Part shown: piece by piece, positions 44,361 to 55,168 of the stretch
Layout of the letters: every line of letters begins with the position of its first letter
How positions within the stretch are numbered: position 1 is the first letter of the stretch
Assembly: GCA_949358305.1 (NCBI GenBank)
Contig: OX442314.1
Coordinates: forward strand, 41,054,581 to 41,118,580
Direction: 5' to 3'
Length of the DNA stretch: 64,000 nt
Source: Strigamia acuminata
Lineage: Eukaryota > Arthropoda > Chilopoda > Geophilomorpha > Linotaeniidae
Program-made: the position numbers and the translations under genes
Notes under the pieces: model-generated
What the model saw: the letters and a program-made list of their open reading frames with translations, nothing else
Databases searched by the model: none
Told to the model about the DNA's origin: nothing

Positions 44361-46572
44361 TTGAATTCTCTTGCGAATACTATTCGATTTACTGATTGTG
44401 CGAAGCACAATATTAAATGAATTTTTTCTTTCAACTAGAGGGGGAAATTTCCTTGGTCATGATTGTGACAGGGGGTCAGCAGGCGAAATGGCCGCTAATC
44501 GCTGACCATTGGACCCTGATCAGACAAAAACTGGTGGCTGTGCATGTCCAGCTTGCCTGGGTACTGGCAAGCCTGGACTTACTCTAGCCACACTTTCCAA
44601 CGGTCTTCTATTCCTTTCTAGCTTAGCCTAAAAAACTGAGTGGTTGGGAGGGGAATATAATTCCAAACCTTCTTTATTATTTTTATTTCTTGGTGCGTAG
44701 CCCAAGTAAAAGTAATGGAACAGTCTGCAGCGTATTCAAACTCGATTCGTGGAGGAGGCGCGCTGGGGGCCTCCAGCAAACCAAATCCCACGGGGGAGAA
44801 GCGGTCATATTCTAATTGCCACGCTGCAATCGCTGGTTCCATTATGGGCCGGGCGAGGAGGCGATGTTGAACTGAGCTTTGAGTGACACCAATTTTCTTG
44901 TAGGACGTTTAGTCGCTTGGAAGCAGGTTGCTAGCTTAGTGGTCGCTGGCGCGAGAACAGTCACGTGCGGTGAGTTGGCGTGTAGTTGGACCTGAGTAGC
45001 AGCGAAGTGTCCGCACACATGGGAAGACTGCCTTGATTTTTGCTGTGACTCATAATTTATGGGTCGCGTTGTGGCTGCTCGAGGCGCTCATCCAGGTTCA
45101 CATCGGTCATAATCCTACCCTGTCCCGTGTACTGGTTGGAAACAGTTGCAAGTTGGATACAACCCTAGAACTGTGGAAAATTGGGACACGGACAGCAGGG
45201 AGAGCTGCCGGAGGTACGGGGAGACCAATGGTGAAGAGCTCAACTGGTACAGAGAGTTCGTTAGGGCGTAGGAACAATATCTGTGCGTCCAGGTGGCTAC
45301 CAGGTTTGAAAAAAGACTGGGAATCCAGCCTGTAACTTTTATTTCTGAATTTTATTCATCTTCATTGGATTTTCAAGTTGTTTCAGCTTGTTTTTCGAGG
45401 ACTGTACTCGAACCACAGTCTTGGGCAATCTCTACAATTTGGAAGTTTGTTTATTTTACACCTTTTTTATTTTTCTTTATCTTCCAATTTTTACTTCCCT
45501 ATCTATGATTTTCATGGTTCTTTGGGACGCCACACCGGACAGTAGATATCGTCGTAACTGAATACGCGTATTTTATGCCTGGAGGTAAACAGCACCAAAT
45601 GGAGGGTGATATGGCTTTAAGTTGGCAGCTGAAGGGTGGGCCCCAAAAGCAACTAGGGACAGGAGATGCATTTCCTTTTTACTTTAAGTGCAGCTGACTG
45701 TTCCACAAAAAACACCATTTCATTGGGATGAACAGACATCTCAGTGTAGGCACGTTTCTGTCGAAAGGCAGCCTCGTGCAGACTGGAATGAGTCTCCGAA
45801 AGGGGTGAGCGGGCGCGTTTGTTGGTCTCTTGGGGCAGAAGAAGAGATTGCAGCAATATCCCCGTAATGTAAATATCTGCAAAAACCTTCTGCTAAAAAT
45901 TGGAACTTTTTGAGTGTCTTTTATATTAAAAACACCCAGTATTTTGTAATTTTTTATTCCATTTTCTTATCTTTTCTTCCTCTGTTTCTTTTTGCGATGC
46001 AAACAAGATTCAGCTTGTCTGCGCGTCAGCGCGGTTTGATTTTGTTATTGTTGCTAACAATGGTAAAATTACTGGTTTGAAAATATTCGAAGTTCATGTG
46101 ACAAGATTTTTGTGCTTGTTAAGCACGAAATTCATGTTTGTTGGAATCAGACCATTTTGATCTGGTTCTGAACTTCTAGTTCCAAACGGGAAATTCACTT
46201 TTGTTTTCAAAAAATGTTATTTTTCTGCAGAAATGTGGAAGTTTTAGCATTTATTTGGTCAAAGTTTTTATTTTTTGTCAAAAAATCAAGATGGCGATCT
46301 GAAAACAATAGAAAAACATGTGGAAATCTCGGAATTTTCGAGAATGATTGGAATTTTAAAAGTTCGGCATTTTCTTGGAACTCTGGGAAATTGATTCTAT
46401 GAATTATTTTTAATTTTCTACCAATGGGAAACCAGGGGGGGGAAGTGACATCACTAATCCCTCTCCCAGGAATGGCTACTTGAGCCCAATCTCCTGTCTC
46501 CTCATTGGTCGTGACTTAATTCCACTTGTTCACTTGCAAGCTGCGGTCCTGCCTTTTGGTCACATTGTGTCA
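44361..46572 (+). other. Long 5' leader of element C
   Basis: 2.2 kb without a recognisable gene or repeat. A leader this long before gag is unusual. Just before gag a G-run (46434-46442) and CT-rich patch occur. It may contain an old insertion whose limits I cannot see. Confidence 0.5.
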
Positions 46573-48165
46573 ATGCCAGCGACCAGAACTGGTAAGACCA
46601 CGTGGGACTCTCCTTCACCTAATTCTTCCACACCCGCAACGGATTCAGATTTGAACGACTCGGATAATAATTCGATTGATTCTTCAAAAGACAATATGTC
46701 AGTCCCTAAAGTTAGATTGTTGGATCAAGCGATGCTTGAAACAACCTGCAATGTTTTCAATTTAATTGTCGATGACATGAACACTTATGAAGTGTGGGAA
46801 GACACGGTAGCCGATCAATCGGTGGAACTCCAAGACAGATCGGATAACACTGCGCGCCAATTAACACAAACGCGCACAGAATTGGGAGATGTTAGCGATC
46901 GTTTAACTTTTGCGTTGCAAGAGTTGGACTCAACTAAATCCTCTAATGAAAATCTGCTGAAGATGCTAGCCAATCAAAAGGCTATTGTCGACGGCGTGGT
47001 AGCGGCTGGTCAGTCGAATCTGAGGGCGCAAGCTGCGATCCCAATCGCGACCAACTTCACCGCACCAACTCCAATTGCTGGATCCACTCCAGGCGCGACG
47101 CCTGCGACTGGTAATCCACTCTTTTTGGCTTGGGGAGAAAAGTTTCTCCACAAGACTGACCAGGCTATGCCTGCATCCAGGCCAATGGACGAAGTAGAGC
47201 TAAGCAAGCGGGTCAAATCTATTGGAATTGAAGCGTTTGCAGGGGACAAGACTAAAGCTAAGGCTTTTTTAATTGACTTGAAACGTTCTCTTCGTTTTGC
47301 TTTGCCTTACTTGAACCAAGTGCTCGCTGAGCATTTATTCAAATTCTTCCGAGGAGACGCGGCAACGTGGTTCTCCTCTCATGCCAAAACGAATTGGGAG
47401 GAATTCGAGCACGAGTTTATCACCCATTTTCGTCCAAGCGATGCCCTGCTTTTGGCAGAGATTGCTAAAACACAGCAGCTGTCTCATGAGTCTGCCACCC
47501 AAGTGGTGATAAGGCTCGAGAAATTATACGCACAGTTGACTATTCCAGTGCACGAGAGTCAACAGATTCAAAAAGTACTGGCAATTCTGTGCCTAGCGGC
47601 CAAGAACATGGTCATAAATGCTATAAATTTGGAGAATACTTGGGCGTCAGTCAAAAGAACTTGCATTGCTACGGAAGCTGCGATTATTAACCAAGAAACT
47701 GTAACAAATGCAGCAGTCATTGAGGCGGCAAAAACAGAAACTGTTGCGCCGGCTTCAAAAGCCACCCAACGAATGGTAACAATACCAAATGCCGCGGGTG
47801 GAGACAAGCCAAAATTTGTTCCGTTTGGATTAGGAAATCCAAACAACCGAACACTGTTCCCTGCGCCTAAAAACGCTGCGATAGCAGCAACAAAAGCCGC
47901 AGAAAGTACCGAGAAGGCGCTGGTCCCGAGCAATAGGCTCAAGGATTATGCGACCAAACCAAGAGTTGGCGGTTGCTGGGGCTGCGGTGGCGCACACTTC
48001 GAAAGAGATTGTCCCCTTAGGGTGGAAGCTGCCAAAGCAGCAATGGAAACGATTGCCGCTGCCCAACAAAGCATGATGCAAGCTCTGCTTGCAGTCAATG
48101 AATTTGGTGGCTGGCCTGATATGGCGGGAAACGAGGAGTCGCAGTCGACAGAAGCCCCCGAGTAA
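46573..48165 (+). CDS. gag: gag of element C
   Basis: 530 codons from ATG (MPATRTGKTTWD). A Gln/Leu-rich N-terminal part (residues 50-150), an Ala/Pro/Thr linker, a capsid-like helical domain (AFAGDKTKAKAFLIDLKRSL, FKFFRGDAATWFSSHAK, FEHEFITHFRP; residues about 215-300), and a single zinc knuckle CWGCGGAHFERDC near residue 465. The knuckle spacing is CX2CX3HX4C, one residue shorter than usual. No in-frame stop, unlike A and B. Confidence 0.9.
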   Translation: MPATRTGKTTWDSPSPNSSTPATDSDLNDSDNNSIDSSKDNMSVPKVRLLDQAMLETTCNVFNLIVDDMNTYEVWEDTVADQSVELQDRSDNTARQLTQTRTELGDVSDRLTFALQELDSTKSSNENLLKMLANQKAIVDGVVAAGQSNLRAQAAIPIATNFTAPTPIAGSTPGATPATGNPLFLAWGEKFLHKTDQAMPASRPMDEVELSKRVKSIGIEAFAGDKTKAKAFLIDLKRSLRFALPYLNQVLAEHLFKFFRGDAATWFSSHAKTNWEEFEHEFITHFRPSDALLLAEIAKTQQLSHESATQVVIRLEKLYAQLTIPVHESQQIQKVLAILCLAAKNMVINAINLENTWASVKRTCIATEAAIINQETVTNAAVIEAAKTETVAPASKATQRMVTIPNAAGGDKPKFVPFGLGNPNNRTLFPAPKNAAIAATKAAESTEKALVPSNRLKDYATKPRVGGCWGCGGAHFERDCPLRVEAAKAAMETIAAAQQSMMQALLAVNEFGGWPDMAGNEESQSTEAPE

Positions 48166-48188
48166 CTGACGACTGCGCCCTTACTATA

Positions 48189-51100
48189 ATGTTGATTCCA
48201 GTGGAAGAGGACATGGAGGACGCTCTATTCGATGACATTTCATCCACAGAGCCAGACCCTCGCGTGGTTTTTTCCACAGAACCTGAAATCGATCATGTTA
48301 ACGTTGCATTAAAGACAGGAAAGAGTGTTACTCCCCTGCCTTACTTCAAGGCAACACTAAACGGCTTAAAAGTCACCGCTCTGATGGATACTGGGGCAAC
48401 CCACAGGTACATCAGCGGGGGAATGCTTAAAAAGCTAAAACTTTTGCACTGTATGACTTCATTTTTAGAAAATCGAGTTGTATACACTGGCGATAGGCCA
48501 ACACGTCCAATCGGGACAATCACGCTGTCACTCAAGTGGCGGGGTGGTGAAATCCCTTCGACATTTACTGTCCTTCCATCAGCTTCCAAATTTATATTAT
48601 TAGGTTGCTCTTGGATTATCGAAAATAGAATTGTTCTCAACTTACCAGATCGAGAATATTTTCACATAGATTTTCCACATGAGACATTTCCCTTCGACGA
48701 CCCACCATCGCCTGAAGAACTTGGAAATGCAGTAATGGATCGATGGGATGCTTTGGTTGCAGAATCAAAGTCACCTTCTGTCTCCACGGCTGATTTAAGC
48801 CAGAGACTGCTAGCAAAAAGCAAATTGTCACCAAGACAAAGATTTCAAATCTCAACTCTTGTAGAAAAATACAAACATGTGTTTAGTGACAAAGCTGGCT
48901 GCCACCCCACGTTGGAACATCCAATTCCGACTGGAGATGCACCTTCATTTCGATGCAAGGATCGACCAATGAATCCCAAGAAAGCTGAGATTTATCGCGA
49001 ATTGGTTGCTGAATTGCTGAGAGATGGTTGGGCTGAACCTTGCGAGGGGAGTTACAAAAATCCCCCCGTGATTGTAGCAAAGAAAGATGGAGGTTACCGC
49101 CTCTGTATTGACTTTCGCTGGCTAAATAAGATCACAATTAAGGACGTCTATCAGATGCCCTCAATTTCTATGATTTTGGCCTGTTTAGGTGGAAAAAAGT
49201 TCTTTTCTACTTTGGATTTAACTAAAGGTTATTACCAAATTAAACTTAAACCAAGTGACAAGAAGAAAACTGCTTTTTCTACTTCTGATGGAACATACCA
49301 GTTTACTCGTATGCCTTTCGGACTGTGCAATGCACCCAGTGCGTTTCAAAGAATGATGGATCAAGTTCTTGGAACTGCACAGCACAAGTGGGCACTCGCT
49401 TACCTCGATGATATTATCATCTTTAGCGACTCATTTGAGGAACACCTTCAACATCTAGATGACATATTGTCAAAACTAGATAAAAACAAATTGACAGCGA
49501 GTCCGTCAAAGTCATTTATTTGCCCAGAAGAATTAAATTTTCTTGGTTTCACGATGTCAAATGGGAGTTATAGCCCAAACAACGACAAAGTGGAAGCAAT
49601 TTTAAATTATCCAACTCCTTCCAGTATAAAACAGCTTCAGCGTTTTATTGGAATGGTAGGTTTCTATGCTGCTCTAATTCCAAAATTGAGTGTTACTCAA
49701 AAGCCATTCTTTGCCCTTCTAAAGAAAGATACAAAATGGGAATGGTCTGAAGAATGCAATGTTGCCTTCGAATATTTGAAAAATCAACTTGCAAAAGGAA
49801 TTATGCTGCCTCTGCCTGATTTCGCACGCAACTTCACCATCCATACAGATGCTAGTGGCGGCGGGCTCGGAGCTGTCCTCATGCAAATTGATGACCACGG
49901 TGCTTTAAGACCAGTTGCATACGCCAGCAGAACTCTGCAAGGCGCGGAAAACAACTACAGCACCACTGATTTGGAATGTTTAGCTGTGGTTTGGGCTGTT
50001 GATAAGTTCAAACCATACATTGAATATTCCGAGTACCAAGTTGAGACTGACCATCATGCTCTGAGATTTCTCATGACAATGGAAAACCCAGCTGGAAGAC
50101 TAGCTAGATGGGCAATGAAATTGCAAAATGAAAATTTCACCATCAAATACCGGAAAGGCACCGACAACCAAGTCGCAGATGCCCTATCCAGAGTTTCTCT
50201 TGATAATGACAATCCGTTAGAAGGGAAAGCAACTCTAACTGAGATTATAGAGCCTGTTGCTCTGGCATATCTCACCAATGAGACCGATGACTCAATGTCA
50301 TTCGAGAACATCATGTTGCAACAACGTGCAGACGAGCATCTTTCAAAACTGATCGAATGGTTGGAATTGGATGATGAACGACCTCGACCAGAACTTCCTA
50401 AGTTCTTGGAAAAAAGACAGTACGACTGCACACTCACTAGAAGAGGAATGCTTATTATTTATGCACCTTTTAAAACCGATTTCTTTGTGGAGGAAGAGGA
50501 TTTGGGAATTGGATTTAAAATTTTTATTCCACCGTCTCTGCAACTCGCAGCACTTCAACTAATCCACGACCACCCAATGGCTGGTCACGGAGGGATTGAA
50601 GTAACTCTAGAGCGATTAAAAAGAGTTTATTTCTGGCCTGGCATGCAAAAAGAAGTAAAACTTCATGTAGCAAGCTGCAATCGCTGCCAACGCTGCAAAC
50701 CGATTCAGAGAAAACCAAAGGGATTAATGGTCCCAACTTCTCCAAAAATTGGTCGTTTTGAGAAGATAGGAATCTATCTAATAGGTCCATTACCTAGAAC
50801 CTCGAACAGAAATCGCTTCATACTAGTTGTGGTGGATTATGCCACCGGCTGGATGGAAGCTACACCGCTGAGATCCGCTAAAATGACTGCAATTGTACCA
50901 ATTCTAAAACGATTTTTCAGCTGTCATGGGTGCCCTCGCTTCATGTTGAGCGATAATGGCCCCCAATTTATTTCTGACGTTTATCAGACTCTCTGTGACG
51001 ACGCAGGCGTTGTTCCAATAAAAACGACCCCTTACCACCCACAGACCAATCTGACGGAGCGTGTCAACAGAAACATCAAGATCATGCTTCAAATTTTTAC

Positions 51101-51899
51101 TTTTGAGCACGATCACTGGGACAGATGCATTGATCAGATAAATTTCGCTTTGCATTCTGCTCCTAACGTGTCTACCGGTTTTACGCCAGCAATGCTGACG
51201 TATGGCAGGGAATTACGACCATTTTGGGATAATCGAGACGTGTCTTATGACACTCCATTCGACCCAAATAGGCCCTACGACGCTGTCAGAATGTTAGTCG
51301 CTAGACACCGTACTCTGATTGCTGCAGCTCTTAAAAATAAGAGTCTGGCCCAAGCGAAACAGAAAACTTATTACGATCAACACCGCAGCGACGATAAGTT
51401 CGAAATTGGAGATTTGGTTTTACTAAAGACCCACCCATTGTCCAATGCTGCTAATCGATATGCTGCGTCCCTTGAGGATCGTTTTGAAGGACCTTATGTA
51501 ATAACTAAAGTCTTTAACAACAATGCGTATGCCCTTGCGAAACCAATAACTTTGCAAGCGAGGGGTACATACAACATTGTAAAACTCAGGAGATTCATCC
51601 CCTCAGAAGAAAAGGCTGAATGGCCCATTTTAGATAAGGAAGATGAAGAAGTTCTTGAAAACCAACCTGTGGACACTGGAACAGCAATAATATTGCCAAC
51701 TCCAGTGCGACCAACGGAATCTGGTATCGCAACCAAGTTGCCAACACCAGGAAAACCTTTTGGGAAACCGAAAAAGAAGAAGGCCTTGCTGCTACCACGA
51801 GTGGATTCGCAAAAACCCACGACAGCTCGACCAAAACCAAATTCGGACTCAATTAGACCTTCGAGAAATCACATTTTGCCGATCCGATATCGTGATTGA
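48189..51899 (+). CDS. pol: pol polyprotein of element C, integrase first Asp replaced by Tyr
   Basis: 1,236 codons, -1 frame relative to gag, ATG at 48189; the frame is open upstream through the gag end, but I see no canonical slippery heptamer. Protease DTGA near residue 66, RT YLDD near 405, RNase H TDAS near 552, integrase zinc region HPMAGHGG near 795. Where the first catalytic Asp of the integrase should be (xDLIGPLP) the codon at 50775-50777 is TAT, giving IYLIGPLP. The second Asp (SDNGPQ) and Glu (LTERVN) are present. A single G-to-T change would explain it and should abolish integration. Confidence 0.9.
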   Translation: MLIPVEEDMEDALFDDISSTEPDPRVVFSTEPEIDHVNVALKTGKSVTPLPYFKATLNGLKVTALMDTGATHRYISGGMLKKLKLLHCMTSFLENRVVYTGDRPTRPIGTITLSLKWRGGEIPSTFTVLPSASKFILLGCSWIIENRIVLNLPDREYFHIDFPHETFPFDDPPSPEELGNAVMDRWDALVAESKSPSVSTADLSQRLLAKSKLSPRQRFQISTLVEKYKHVFSDKAGCHPTLEHPIPTGDAPSFRCKDRPMNPKKAEIYRELVAELLRDGWAEPCEGSYKNPPVIVAKKDGGYRLCIDFRWLNKITIKDVYQMPSISMILACLGGKKFFSTLDLTKGYYQIKLKPSDKKKTAFSTSDGTYQFTRMPFGLCNAPSAFQRMMDQVLGTAQHKWALAYLDDIIIFSDSFEEHLQHLDDILSKLDKNKLTASPSKSFICPEELNFLGFTMSNGSYSPNNDKVEAILNYPTPSSIKQLQRFIGMVGFYAALIPKLSVTQKPFFALLKKDTKWEWSEECNVAFEYLKNQLAKGIMLPLPDFARNFTIHTDASGGGLGAVLMQIDDHGALRPVAYASRTLQGAENNYSTTDLECLAVVWAVDKFKPYIEYSEYQVETDHHALRFLMTMENPAGRLARWAMKLQNENFTIKYRKGTDNQVADALSRVSLDNDNPLEGKATLTEIIEPVALAYLTNETDDSMSFENIMLQQRADEHLSKLIEWLELDDERPRPELPKFLEKRQYDCTLTRRGMLIIYAPFKTDFFVEEEDLGIGFKIFIPPSLQLAALQLIHDHPMAGHGGIEVTLERLKRVYFWPGMQKEVKLHVASCNRCQRCKPIQRKPKGLMVPTSPKIGRFEKIGIYLIGPLPRTSNRNRFILVVVDYATGWMEATPLRSAKMTAIVPILKRFFSCHGCPRFMLSDNGPQFISDVYQTLCDDAGVVPIKTTPYHPQTNLTERVNRNIKIMLQIFTFEHDHWDRCIDQINFALHSAPNVSTGFTPAMLTYGRELRPFWDNRDVSYDTPFDPNRPYDAVRMLVARHRTLIAAALKNKSLAQAKQKTYYDQHRSDDKFEIGDLVLLKTHPLSNAANRYAASLEDRFEGPYVITKVFNNNAYALAKPITLQARGTYNIVKLRRFIPSEEKAEWPILDKEDEEVLENQPVDTGTAIILPTPVRPTESGIATKLPTPGKPFGKPKKKKALLLPRVDSQKPTTARPKPNSDSIRPSRNHILPIRYRD

Positions 51900-52121
51900 C
51901 CGCTAGGTGACACTTCAAATCGGGAAACCCATTTGGACCAATCACAGACTGTTTTCATAACATCTGCGGTCCATACGCCAAAAAAAACGTTCAAAAAACG
52001 TCTTCCGGTTCTATACTTAGCCACCACCATTCGTTGTCCAAATCACTTATTCGCTGCGATCGCCACTGACCAGTCGTGTGGAACTTCTCTGGAAAATCGA
52101 AACGAAAAGATTGGAAAAACG
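51900..52121 (+). promoter_or_regulatory. Region between pol and third ORF of C
   Basis: 222 nt with a CCAAT box (51936) and a possible start motif ccAGTcgtgtgg near 52070. No intron needed: the ATG is in the same stretch. Conserved in D (63718-63938). Confidence 0.4.
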
Positions 52122-53407
52122 ATGGAAAATCACCGAAACAACGAATGGGTTCAGTGCCCAATCTGTAACGGCTTCGGCTACATCACGCTGTGGAATCTAT
52201 CGCGGATCCCGTGCATGAACTGCGGCGGAGACGAAATCGTTCTGGCGGACCAACCACTCGAGGAATGGTTCGTCATGTTCATGACGCTGCCCGGTCAGCC
52301 GATTCCACAACATCACCGACAAATTAACTGGATGCGCGTCCGATCGCGCACAGAACGCGAAAGGGAAGTCGCAGACAGGGAACAAGCGAGTGCGGCGAAT
52401 GCCACACCGACGGAACCCCCAAAGAAAAAACGGCAACAAAGAGCGTACGCTCTCAACCGCCGCCGACTGCCTCTACCAATATTTCTACGAAGAAACCCGC
52501 AGCGACGACGTCGCAGAAGGTTCTTCGTCCGCCACATAAGCCATTTGTGCTTAAAAAGAAGGCTACCGAGGAGACAAAAACGACCGTACAAAGTGCCGTC
52601 GCCCCAACTCCTCACCAACCGCCGACCGCCCGTCCAAACATTTCGGAGAAATTGCTGGAAATGCGACGGCTCGTGGCGATCGAAAATCCCACGTTGAGTG
52701 AACGAAGCGTAAACACCGAAGCGAAAATTCGGTACAGAGCGCAGAAAAACGCGGACCATAAGGACCGAATGGCGAAACGAGACGCCGAGAAAGCGGCTCA
52801 TCAGCAATTGACTGCGCCATCGGCCACAATCACGTCAAACGCGCCACGCGCGCTTGTTAAGAAAATCCCGGCTCAAACGGAAAAAACTCCCGATGAGCTA
52901 AGAACAGCTTGGACGGGACAGTTCGGTCCTCAACCAATCCAAGGTATTGTGAACCTAGTCCCAACCAAAGCCACGACGGCCGCAATCGCGTTTCCAGCGG
53001 CTTGCCAACTACAGCAAACGGCGCAAACGATGTTTGGTGCCAATACAGCGGCGACGCCGGCTGTCATCATGCCACCGACTGTTGGAGAACGCCCGACTAA
53101 CATCGTGTTCCAGGGATTCGCGGATCCTACCCCAGTTTGCGACAACAATGTGATCGGCGCCGAGGCACCAGCAGCGATGCAGATCGACAACGCAGGCGAG
53201 AAGATGATCGTCGATTACGCCGCGCCACCGAACGAGGAATCGTACACGCCGCCACCGCCAGCTGTTCCCGAACCCAAAGCCACCGCTGCAGAGAAGAAAC
53301 GCGAAAGAAAAGCGCGCCGAAAGCTGGCGAAAGAGCTCGACGACAAGACCGAGGACGATCCGAAAGGCGACGATACGCCGCCGACACCGGGAAAGTCGCT
53401 GCAGTAA
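52122..53407 (+). pseudogene. Third ORF of element C, frameshifted by a 7-bp deletion
   Basis: Starts MENHRNNEWVQ and carries CPICNGFGY, CMNCGGDE in the first 35 residues. Compared with the intact D copy, C lacks 7 bp near 52425-52432 (after the codons for EPPKK), which shifts the frame; the remainder is open in the other frame from before 52547 to the TAA at 53407. The rest is basic, Ala/Pro/Thr-rich and ends with a Lys/Arg and Asp-rich tail (TPPTPGKSLQ). No envelope features. Confidence 0.85.
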
Positions 53408-53893
53408 AGTTTCGCCGTCGTTTTTCGAGAAGAAGTTTGGCCAAGCCTGTTAAGACTTTTATAGTGCCAAGAATGATTTTTTTTTATTGTCAAAACAAGT
53501 TTTTTTTATTATTCCAAAGTGTTAAAATTATTATACTTACCTTTTAATGTTAAATTGATTCAATAACTACAAATGTTAGATATTAAAGTTCAAAAGTGTT
53601 TTTATTCATGTTTTATAATTACAAGTGTTTATTTTACAAGTTTTTATTTTCAATAGTGTTTACATTGTACAAGTTTCCATCCTGGGGGTAAGTGTGTTTG
53701 TGTTCCTTACAGGTGTTGTTTTCCCAAGTGCATTCCTACCGGTGATCTTCGTTCTAGCTGATGGCTCGTCCGAAATATGGTCATCTGATATCTGAAAAAA
53801 GAAAAGTAATGCGATGTGTTAACTTTCAACAACCACTTCAGTGATTGCGTTGTACCCCCTCGTACTTACCTTTTTCCAGGGGGGAGGGGGAAA
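53408..53893 (+). other. 3' noncoding region and polypurine tract of C
   Basis: AT-rich tail, conserved in D, ending in GGGGGGAGGGGGAAA directly before the LTR. Confidence 0.8.
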
Positions 53894-54396
53894 TGTGACC
53901 AGCTGCCCCTGCGCACGGGTCGCTGCACTGCAACGGCAATGCACTTGGCGCAGCTCCAGCGCCTCTCGTATCTCGCGCAGCCTGTTGCGGTCCTCCGCAA
54001 CCAGGTGGAGCTGCGGGCCTTTGGTCAAGCAGGATCGGGCCCCGGAAGTCGCCCTTCCGGAAGTGGTTGGCCCCGTAGGGGCACAGGAGTTGTTGATGAT
54101 ATCGCCCGCCGGGACCTGAGCGTCCAGTTGCGCCACGTTCGCCGGACGTTAACCGTAACTTCGGCGGCGTGGCCCAAAACCGATTACCGACCTCGTGTGT
54201 CATGGCGGCCGAAGGAACCGCCGCCTTGGGAAATACACTATGGGACACTACAATCATACCCCTAGACATCCAATAAAGCCATAACTAAAACTATATTGTG
54301 TCTCCGTGTATTTCGTGGTTTGTTTTATCGTGTGTGTTGCGTCCAGCGCCTCCGTGGCTCTCCCCCGACCACGTGGCGTTCGTCCGAACACTCACA
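53894..54396 (+). repeat. 3' LTR of element C (503 bp)
   Basis: Lacks two segments of about 80 and 39 bp that are present in the 5' LTR and in D; otherwise nearly the same. Followed by the target duplication AACG. Confidence 0.9.
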
Positions 54397-54508
54397 AACG
54401 TTAAACAGCCAACAATGCCCAAAACAAGCGTGGAAACAAAGCAACAACGGTATTTTTCAGTGTTGATGCCACCAAAAGTTGCAACTATGCCACTAATTAT
54501 GTGGTAGA
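54397..54508 (-). pseudogene. Four-transmembrane gene, copy 1 (middle part)
   Basis: Minus strand encodes HIISG, GGINTEKYRCCF and VLGIVGCL, matching copy 2 at 59597-59706. Bounded by elements C and E. Confidence 0.85.
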
Positions 54509-54660
54509 TGTGTGATATGTTGTGTATTTATCACGCCAGATGGCGTTCTTGTATTAGTAGTTATTAGTGTCATTAAAAGGTGGCGATAGTTGTTGTTTTT
54601 ACCACAATGGATGTCTCACATGATTTCATCAGCTTCCTGATTTAAGCAACAAACAATACA

Positions 54661-54677
54661 TGGTGGCAGCGGTGAAA
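54661..54677 (+). other. Primer-binding site of element E (tRNA-Leu type)
   Basis: TGGTGGCAGCGGTG directly after the LTR complements a 3' end CACCGCTGCCACCA, as in tRNA-Leu(AAG); the match stops after 14 nt. Confidence 0.6.
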
Positions 54678-55168
54678 CACCTAAAAAACTGGTCAGTGTG
54701 ATTAATATTGATGGGAAGGACTGTGCAAACCCCAACTGAAGTGGCAAACAAGCACCCAGGCATCGAAAATAGCAGAAAAACAAGTGTGAAGTGCATCGTG
54801 GGAAGCCAACTACAAGGGGCAGCAAGCAGTTTACCCGTGATTGATCAAAATTGACATTATTTGCTCATTATTTCGCTCAAAATTGAGTCAGCACTGGCAG
54901 ACCAAGAGGAAATAGATAAAGAGAAGTTGGAATTAGAAAGAAATATTGAAGAATTGAGTGAAAAATTGTCTAAAAGCCTAAAATTAGATGTGGCGGTGGA
55001 TTTCATCCAATGAAGGATTGCCCAGCAGCAAAGTCGACATGCCACAAATGCAATCGCAAAGGGCATTGTGCGAGAGTATGCCGAAGCGCAGCAGTTCAAG
55101 GGGTCGGCGAAGCGACGGACTCTTACATTGAATCAGTCAACGGAGTTGCCAGTCGACAGGGAAGATGA
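54678..55168 (+). pseudogene. gag: gag remnant of element E
   Basis: Only the end of gag survives: a charged stretch, a broken first knuckle (FHPMKDCP) and one CCHC knuckle CHKCNRKGHCARVC at 55040-55081. It is in the same frame as pol and separated from it by a single TGA (55166-55168). The capsid is absent. Confidence 0.7.

Larger units (their letters stand above)
43717..54396 (+). mobile_element. Ty3/gypsy retrotransposon C (10,680 bp)
   Basis: LTR (TGTGACCAGC...AACACTCACA), tRNA-Pro-like primer site, 2.2-kb leader, gag, pol, third ORF, polypurine tract, LTR; target duplication AACG at 43713-43716 and 54397-54400. The LTRs differ in length (623 and 503 bp). The third ORF is frameshifted and the integrase lacks its first catalytic Asp, so this copy should not move by itself. 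Element D is the nearest relative. Confidence 0.95.
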
